A stretch of 64,000 nt of DNA from Nitrospirota bacterium (lineage in GTDB: Bacteria; Nitrospirota; Nitrospiria; Nitrospirales; Nitrospiraceae), in contig NSIK01000010.1 of NCBI GenBank assembly GCA_002737345.1, positions 160,906 through 224,905 of the forward strand, in the 5' to 3' direction. Positions 58,043-64,000 of the stretch are shown piece after piece. The notes below the pieces were generated by a model. The model was not told the DNA's origin, searched no databases, and was given only the letters and a program-made list of their open reading frames with translations. Made by a program: the position numbers and the translations under genes. Position 1 is the stretch's first letter; each line of letters begins with the position of its first letter.

Positions 58043-60631
58043 ATGAACCCGGACTCTTCTCCAGGCCCACTCAATCCCTACAGGCTTCCGAGGCAGGTGG
58101 TCCCGACTCGTTATGACCTGCGATTGGAGCCGGACCTGACCAACGCGACCTTTGCCGGGCAGGAAACCATCACGCTCACGGTTTCTCAGCCGACAGCTGA
58201 CATCGTCCTCAACGCGATAGAGCTGGAGATCCTCTCGGCGCAGATCGAGGGAGACGCAGGTCAGGCGAGACAGGCTAGGGTTCTGTTGGACGAATCGCTT
58301 CAACGGTGCCACCTGACATTCGCCAAGCCTCTTTCGTCTGGCATCTGGAAGCTGACAGTCACATTCCGTGGCACGCTCAACGACAAGCTTCGCGGCTTTT
58401 ATCGCAGCACCTACAAAGACGAGCAAGGCGCGACGCATAACATGGCCGCGACGCAATTCGAAGCGACCGATGCCAGGCGGGCCTTCCCCTGCTGGGACGA
58501 ACCGGACTTCAAAGCGGTTTTTGCCACTACGCTAGTCATCGATCCGGCCTTAACCGCTGTCTCGAACAGCATGATCACATCGGAAACGGTGGAAGGGGGA
58601 AAGAAGGTGTTGCGCTTCGCCGATACCATGAAGATGTCCACCTACCTGGTGGCCTTCATCGTCGGCAAGATCGAACCGACCGAACCGACGATGGTTGGCC
58701 GGACCCCCCTGCGCCTTTGGGCCGTCCCTGGGAAAAAGCACCTCGCCACATTCGGCCAAGACATTGCGGCAGCGTCGCTCTCATTTTTTGAAACCTACTA
58801 CGGCATCCCCTATCCCGGCGACAAGCTGGACCTGCTCGCCATTCCTGACTTTGCCTCCGGTGCCATGGAAAATCTTGGTGCCATTACCTATCGGGAAACG
58901 GCCCTGTTGGTCGACCGACAGAGCGCCACACATGGAGAGCTGGAGCGAGTGGCCGATGTGGTGGCTCATGAAAACGCCCATATGTGGTTCGGCGATTTGG
59001 TCACCATGTCCTGGTGGAACGGGCTCTGGCTGAACGAAGCCTTCGCGACCTTCATGGAAATGATGGCTGTAGATGTCTGGAAGCCGGAATGGAAACGCTG
59101 GGACAGTTTCGGTGTCTCGCGGGCCGCGGCTTTTTCCGTCGACGGACTTCAGAGCACCAGACCGATCGAATATCCGGTGCAGGCCCCCAAGGATGCTGAT
59201 GCGATGTTCGACGTTCTGACCTATGAAAAGGGTGCGTCGGTGCTACGTATGCTGGAGCAGCACATCGGTCCGACGGTCTTCCGCGACGGGGTCCGCGATT
59301 ATTTGCAGGCCCATGCCTATGGGAATGCTGATACGAATGACCTCTGGGTGTCGCTGGGGAAGATTGCCAAGCAGCCGGTGCCGGAGCTGATGAATGGGTG
59401 GATTTTCCAGTCGGGGTTTCCGCTCCTGACCGCTAAGGTGAATGGGCCATCCGAACTGACGATTACGCAACAGCGGTTCAGCTACTTGAGCGGGAATCAG
59501 ACGGGCTTATCGCACGACCAGCAATGGCAGATTCCTCTCCAGATGCGGGTTATGGCCAACGGCAAGTCCAGCACCTCCCACCTCTTGTTGACGGAGAAGG
59601 AGACGACCATTCCGCTCCCTCAAGGTTGGGAGTCCCTGCTCCTCAATGAAAGCGGCCACGGTTTCTATCGAGTGAGGTATGAGTCGGATTTACTTCATCG
59701 ATTGCTGGATGGAGGCCTCGACCGTCTCGCCGTCACGGAACGGTTCAACCTTGTCAGCGATGCCTGGGCCACGACCCTCGCAGGCCTCATGGCCCTGACG
59801 GACTATATCGACCTGACCAACCGTTTCATGGCTGAGCGGGACAAGAATGTCTGGGCCGTCCTGCTGGACTCCTTTTCATTCCTTAACAAGATCGTCGCAG
59901 CGGAGGATCGCCCGGCATTAGAAGCCTTCGTGCGGGCGCGAGTTGGTCCGGCTGTGGCAGCGCTAGGTTGGGCGCCTAAGAGCGGCGACAGCGAAGGTAC
60001 GAAACAGCTGCGGGGAGACCTGGTCGGGGCCATGGGAAAACTTGGCAATGATTCGGCTATCCAAGATCGTGCGGCAGAGCTGTATCAGGCCTATCGAAAG
60101 GACGTGACGGCGGTCGATCCTAATATCGTGCCGGCACTGGTTTCGATCCTCGCCCATCGAGGAGATGAGGCCCGGTACGATGAGTTCGACGCAGGGTTTC
60201 GCGCCGCCCTCACCCCACAAGAAGAACGGCGCTATCTGTTTTCACTTGCGACCTTTCAGCAGAAATCCTTGCTCGAACGGACCCTGGCCCGCACCATCAG
60301 TGGAGAGACCCGTACCCAGGATGCGCCGTTCCTCGTTAGTGCGGTCATGGGCAATGTCTTTGGCAGAGAGCTGGCCTGGGATTTCGTCAAGGCGAACTGG
60401 GAGAAGATGGATCAACTCTTTCCCAAGCAAGGGCTGCGGCGCATGTGCGGTGGGATCGTCAACCTCGCCACTCCGGAACTCGAACGGGACGTGCGGGATT
60501 TTTTCACGAGTCGCCAAATTGACTTGGGCGGGAAAACGCTAGATCAAAACCTCGAGCAATTGCGGGTCGCCGTCACGGTCCGAGAGCGAGAGACCAGCGC
60601 CTTACGCAGGCATCTAAATCGATTTCGCTAA
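58043..60631 (+). CDS. M1-family zinc aminopeptidase (puromycin-sensitive/ERAP type)
   Basis: Removes N-terminal residues from peptides. The 862-aa product has the GAMEN-type exopeptidase loop FASGAMENLGAITYRETALL and the zinc site VVAHENAHMWFGDLVTMSWW with the third ligand in NGLWLNEAFATFMEM (HExxH-x18-E). A long C-terminal helical ERAP1-like domain follows. No signal peptide is seen, so it is probably cytoplasmic. It follows rpiA but with a larger gap and may have its own promoter. Confidence 0.93.
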   Translation: MNPDSSPGPLNPYRLPRQVVPTRYDLRLEPDLTNATFAGQETITLTVSQPTADIVLNAIELEILSAQIEGDAGQARQARVLLDESLQRCHLTFAKPLSSGIWKLTVTFRGTLNDKLRGFYRSTYKDEQGATHNMAATQFEATDARRAFPCWDEPDFKAVFATTLVIDPALTAVSNSMITSETVEGGKKVLRFADTMKMSTYLVAFIVGKIEPTEPTMVGRTPLRLWAVPGKKHLATFGQDIAAASLSFFETYYGIPYPGDKLDLLAIPDFASGAMENLGAITYRETALLVDRQSATHGELERVADVVAHENAHMWFGDLVTMSWWNGLWLNEAFATFMEMMAVDVWKPEWKRWDSFGVSRAAAFSVDGLQSTRPIEYPVQAPKDADAMFDVLTYEKGASVLRMLEQHIGPTVFRDGVRDYLQAHAYGNADTNDLWVSLGKIAKQPVPELMNGWIFQSGFPLLTAKVNGPSELTITQQRFSYLSGNQTGLSHDQQWQIPLQMRVMANGKSSTSHLLLTEKETTIPLPQGWESLLLNESGHGFYRVRYESDLLHRLLDGGLDRLAVTERFNLVSDAWATTLAGLMALTDYIDLTNRFMAERDKNVWAVLLDSFSFLNKIVAAEDRPALEAFVRARVGPAVAALGWAPKSGDSEGTKQLRGDLVGAMGKLGNDSAIQDRAAELYQAYRKDVTAVDPNIVPALVSILAHRGDEARYDEFDAGFRAALTPQEERRYLFSLATFQQKSLLERTLARTISGETRTQDAPFLVSAVMGNVFGRELAWDFVKANWEKMDQLFPKQGLRRMCGGIVNLATPELERDVRDFFTSRQIDLGGKTLDQNLEQLRVAVTVRERETSALRRHLNRFR

Positions 60632-60671
60632 CCAGCTGAGGCACTGGGCGAGCCTGAAACCGGACTGCCCC

Positions 60672-60755
60672 CGTGAGAATCTTTTCTCATTGTCACTCCC
60701 CTTACCATCCAGGCGCGCTGTCTTCGACTGCGCGCATCCAACGAGGACCTTCTGA
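60672..60755. terminator. Hairpins between two convergent genes
   Basis: TGAGAA / TTCTCA (60674-60689, loop TCTT) is followed by TTGTCACTC, and GCGCGC / GCGCGC pair around an 11-nt loop further right. They lie in the 171-bp gap after the aminopeptidase stop and after the permease stop on the other strand, where transcription should end. Confidence 0.3.
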
Positions 60756-60802
60756 GGCCGCGCGTTGTGGGAGCAAGGAGACAACCTGCCTGGATGCATC
60801 CT

Positions 60803-63465
60803 TTATTCGTGGCGCAGGATGGCCAGAGGCCGTTGGCCGAGAATCCGGTAGGTGCTCGCAAACCCGACGAAGAGCGTGAACCACATCGTCAGGAGCAGGC
60901 CCTTCCCAAGGACCAGTGGGTGCAGGCTCCAGGGCAGATCGAAGACATGGCGCAGCACCGCCCAGGATAAGACGGTTCCGAGCATCAAGCCGATCGATCC
61001 CGCCACCAGTCCCAATAAGAGATATTCGAGCGCAAAGGCCTTGACAAGCAGGCCCCTGGTCGCGCCGAGCGCTTTCAGAATGACCGATTCGTAGAGCCGC
61101 CTATAGCGTGTCGCAGCGAGGGTCGCTGCCATGACCAGGCCGCCGGTCAGGAGGCAGAAGAGCGCCATGGCGCTGATCGCCAGTGCGAGACGGTCCAGCA
61201 CCCGCGAGAATCCGTCGAGCACATCGCCGATATGGATGGCACTGACGTTCGGGAAAGAGGCGACGACCGCTTGCTGCAACGGCACCTCTTCCTCCTGCGA
61301 GACTTGCACCGTTGCGACATAGGTGAAGGGCGCTCCTTCAAGAGAACCCGGTGACAGGATCAGGTAGAAGTTCGTCGAGAAATTTCCCCATTCCACCTTG
61401 CGAATACTGCTCACCTCCGCCGAGATGATGGCCCCCTGAATGTCGAGCTCTACAAGCGAGCCGATCGTGAGTCCTAAATGGGCGGCCGCTTCTTCCTCGA
61501 CCGACAGTTGTGGTCTTGAAAAGACCTCCCCCGGCTTCCACCAGGTGCCCTTCACCAGTTGATTATCCTTCGGTAGGTGGCCGAGAAATGTCAGCACATA
61601 TTCCCTGGTGAGATACCATTGTTTCCCCTGCTCTTCTTTTCCTTCCGCGAGCGCGTGGTTCGTCTTGCTTCTTTCTTCTGCCGCAACGACCAGTCCATTG
61701 ATTGCATGGAGCCGTGATCGGACCAATGGAGTGAGTTCAGGGTTCGGTCGGCCGGTCTGTCGATGCACGAGTGCCATAAACTCCTGCGCTTGATCTGGTT
61801 GAATATCGATGAAGAAGAAGGTCGGAGCATCAGTCGGGCGATTCTCCTGGACATGGCGGAGCAGGGCCTGTTCCACCAGTGAGATCGTGACGATCAACAT
61901 GACGCCGATGCCGATGGCGACCATGATTCCGGTTGCCTGGCTTCCGGGCCGCACGACATTGCCCAGAGCGAAGCGTAGGCTCAGGATGTTGGGCTTGGGC
62001 ATCCAGGCCAGCAACCGTATGAACAGGCGCACGGAGACAAAGAGGATCACGAGGGCGAGAGACAGAGCCCCGAGAAACAGGAGCCCGATTGACCAGGAGC
62101 CTGCTTGCCAGATCGAGAGGGCGGAGAGTCCGAGGATGATCCCTCCAGCCGTACCGACATTCAATCGATCGGCCAGGCCCCATCTCACCCACCAGCGTGA
62201 CGGAGCCATCTTCTGCGTGACCGTCGTTTCTTCCATTTCGCGTCGGAAGATCTCTCCCGGCTGCATCTCGCGAATCTTCAAGAGGGGCCAGAGGGTAAAG
62301 AGTAAAGTGGATAGGAGTCCCAGCATCGCCCCTTTCAGCAAAGGCCAGAGGGAGGAGCGGGATAATTCCGAGGAGACGCCCAATTGTTCAAGGAGGTTCG
62401 ATGTAAAGAGGTCGGCCATGAGTGGCGGCAGTCCCTGCTGGAGCGCGATCCCCAAGAGGATTCCCGCCAAGCTCCCGATGGAGCCCAGGAAGATCGCTTG
62501 CACTACATAGGTGGAAATCACTGTGGCTGAATCGGCTCCGACCGCTTTAAGGATCGCGATCGTATTCAATTTGTCACGCAGGAAGGCATGGATCGAGGTG
62601 CCGACTCCCAACCCTCCAATGAAGAGAGCCGTGAGGCCGATCAGGCCGAGGTAGCGGGCGAGCTGGTCGAGAAATTGTTTCAACTGGGGCTGGGCCGTAC
62701 GATAGCTGGAGAGGCGCGCAGAATCGGATGCCAGCCGGCCTCGAAGCTCTGAGAGGAGCGGCTCAATCGGCATGCCAGTTGGCAGCTTCACGAGATACCG
62801 TTCTCGCACCCTGCTGCCCGGTTTGATGAGCTCCGCTTCCCGCAGCCCCTCCTGCGCAATCATCACCCGTGGGCCCAAGCTGAAGGCATTGGCCATGCGA
62901 TCCGGTTCGGTCTTAACGATCCCTGTAATGAGAAACGTTGCCTGACCGATCTTGATCCGATCCCCGACCGAGAGGCCCATCCGAATCAGCAGCGACTCCT
63001 GCACCACGGCGCCCAAACAGACTTGACCGCCACAGCTACGTTCATCAGGGTGGAGCAGGGTCTCAAGTGGCTGCGCCGGGTCGAGCGCGATGGCTCCATA
63101 TAGGGGATAGGTCGATTCGACGGCTTTGAGTTCGACGATCTGGGTCGCCTGGGGCGTAGCAGATCCCTGAGTCTGACGCGAAGCCATGGCGATGAGCTCG
63201 CTCGCATGGGTGAGGGCCATGTTTCGCGCATCCAGCAACTGTAGTACGGCCTGGCCTTCTGAACTGAGGGAATGGGTCAGGCGAATTTCGAGATCGCCGC
63301 CTAGTAGACTGCGCGCTTCTTTCGTGACCGCGCGATCCACGTTGGCGCTAAAGAGCGAGACCCCGACCAAGGCGCCGACACCGATGGCGACGCAGGCGAA
63401 GAAATAGAGGAAATGCCGCCAGGAACCCCTGGTTTCCCGCCAGGCCATTTTAAAGATGAAGAGGT

Positions 63466-63469
<4 letters not shown>
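60803..63469 (-). CDS. ABC transporter permease, FtsX-like, YbbP type
   Basis: The 888-aa product has about ten membrane segments: one N-terminal (FLYFFACVAIGVGALVGVSL), two FtsX domains (near residues 270-400 and 760-880) and a long periplasmic MacB-like region after the first segment. The FtsX permease core is seen in TALFIGGLGVGTSIHAFLRD and ILKALGATRGLLVKAFALEY. E. coli YbbP and its ATPase YbbA share this layout; substrate unknown, possibly lipids or lipoproteins. The GTG at 63469 overlaps the ATPase stop by 4 bp (GTGA), so translation is coupled. Confidence 0.88.

Positions 63470-64000
<531 letters not shown>

Noticed and set aside
61809-62510. Open frame of 233 codons antisense to the ABC permease
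   Set aside because: Inside a clear FtsX-type gene and Arg/Pro/Ser-rich, typical of a shadow frame.

Overview
The window reads as chromosomal DNA of a GC-rich Gram-negative bacterium. LpxC, two outer-membrane factor or lipoprotein systems and an RND pump show an outer membrane. The gene content and protein style suggest phylum Nitrospirota, probably a Nitrospira relative; this is inference from recalled protein families, since no 16S gene or database search is available. Almost everything is intact, densely packed housekeeping DNA. No IS element, prophage, CRISPR array or tRNA gene was found.

Layout. (1) 1-7.7 kb: the end of dnaA, then dnaN, gyrB, gyrA, a small membrane protein and a convergent dciA-like gene. 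(2) 7.9-16.9 kb: smpB runs straight into a tripartite RND efflux operon, followed by nitroreductase, SDR, RidA and a ferredoxin/metallo-beta-lactamase fusion. (3) 17.1-17.5 kb: the tmRNA gene ssrA with a strong terminator, in the same window as its partner smpB. (4) 17.7-23.7 kb: accessory genes, including an FGE-fold protein, a pterin dehydratase, a B12-type radical SAM of the RiPP-maturation family, a CMD/AhpD-like protein, an inositol-phosphatase-family enzyme and a coiled-coil HARE-HTH protein followed by a Lys/Ala micropeptide. (5) 23.9-29.2 kb, minus strand: lpxC, a two-component pair whose kinase carries a Rossmann-like sensor domain, nrdR, glyA, rplI. (6) 29.4-32.1 kb: a Zn/Mn ABC importer. 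(7) 32.1-34.4 kb: GNAT, zinc ribbon, unknown protein, RluD-type synthase. (8) 34.8-39.8 kb: F1 ATP synthase genes atpHAGDC without the Fo genes. (9) 39.9-50.1 kb: mnmA, a decayed spacer with a bactofilin pseudogene, then parB-parA-rsmG-mnmG-mnmE-yidC-yidD-rnpA-rpmH with two parS sites. (10) 50.3-53.6 kb: a predicted sigma-54-driven envelope operon (lipoprotein, two L,D-transpeptidases, and a related protein without catalytic residues). (11) 53.6-57.9 kb: pgi, pgl, glk, rpiA, an entry into glycolysis and the pentose phosphate pathway. (12) 58.0-64 kb: an M1 aminopeptidase, then a convergent YbbP/YbbA-like ABC exporter running off the right edge.

How it fits together. The classical origin-proximal genes are present in two blocks: dnaA-dnaN-gyrBA at the left edge and rpmH-to-parB about 40-50 kb away, with the ATP synthase and metabolic genes between them. 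Most genes sit in short-spacing operons with coupled starts. The parts most worth following up are the redox-sensor-like histidine kinase fusion, the orphan B12 radical SAM, the sigma-54 envelope operon with a degenerate transpeptidase paralogue, the promoter-defined HARE-HTH/micropeptide unit, and the frameshifted bactofilin relic beside parB.
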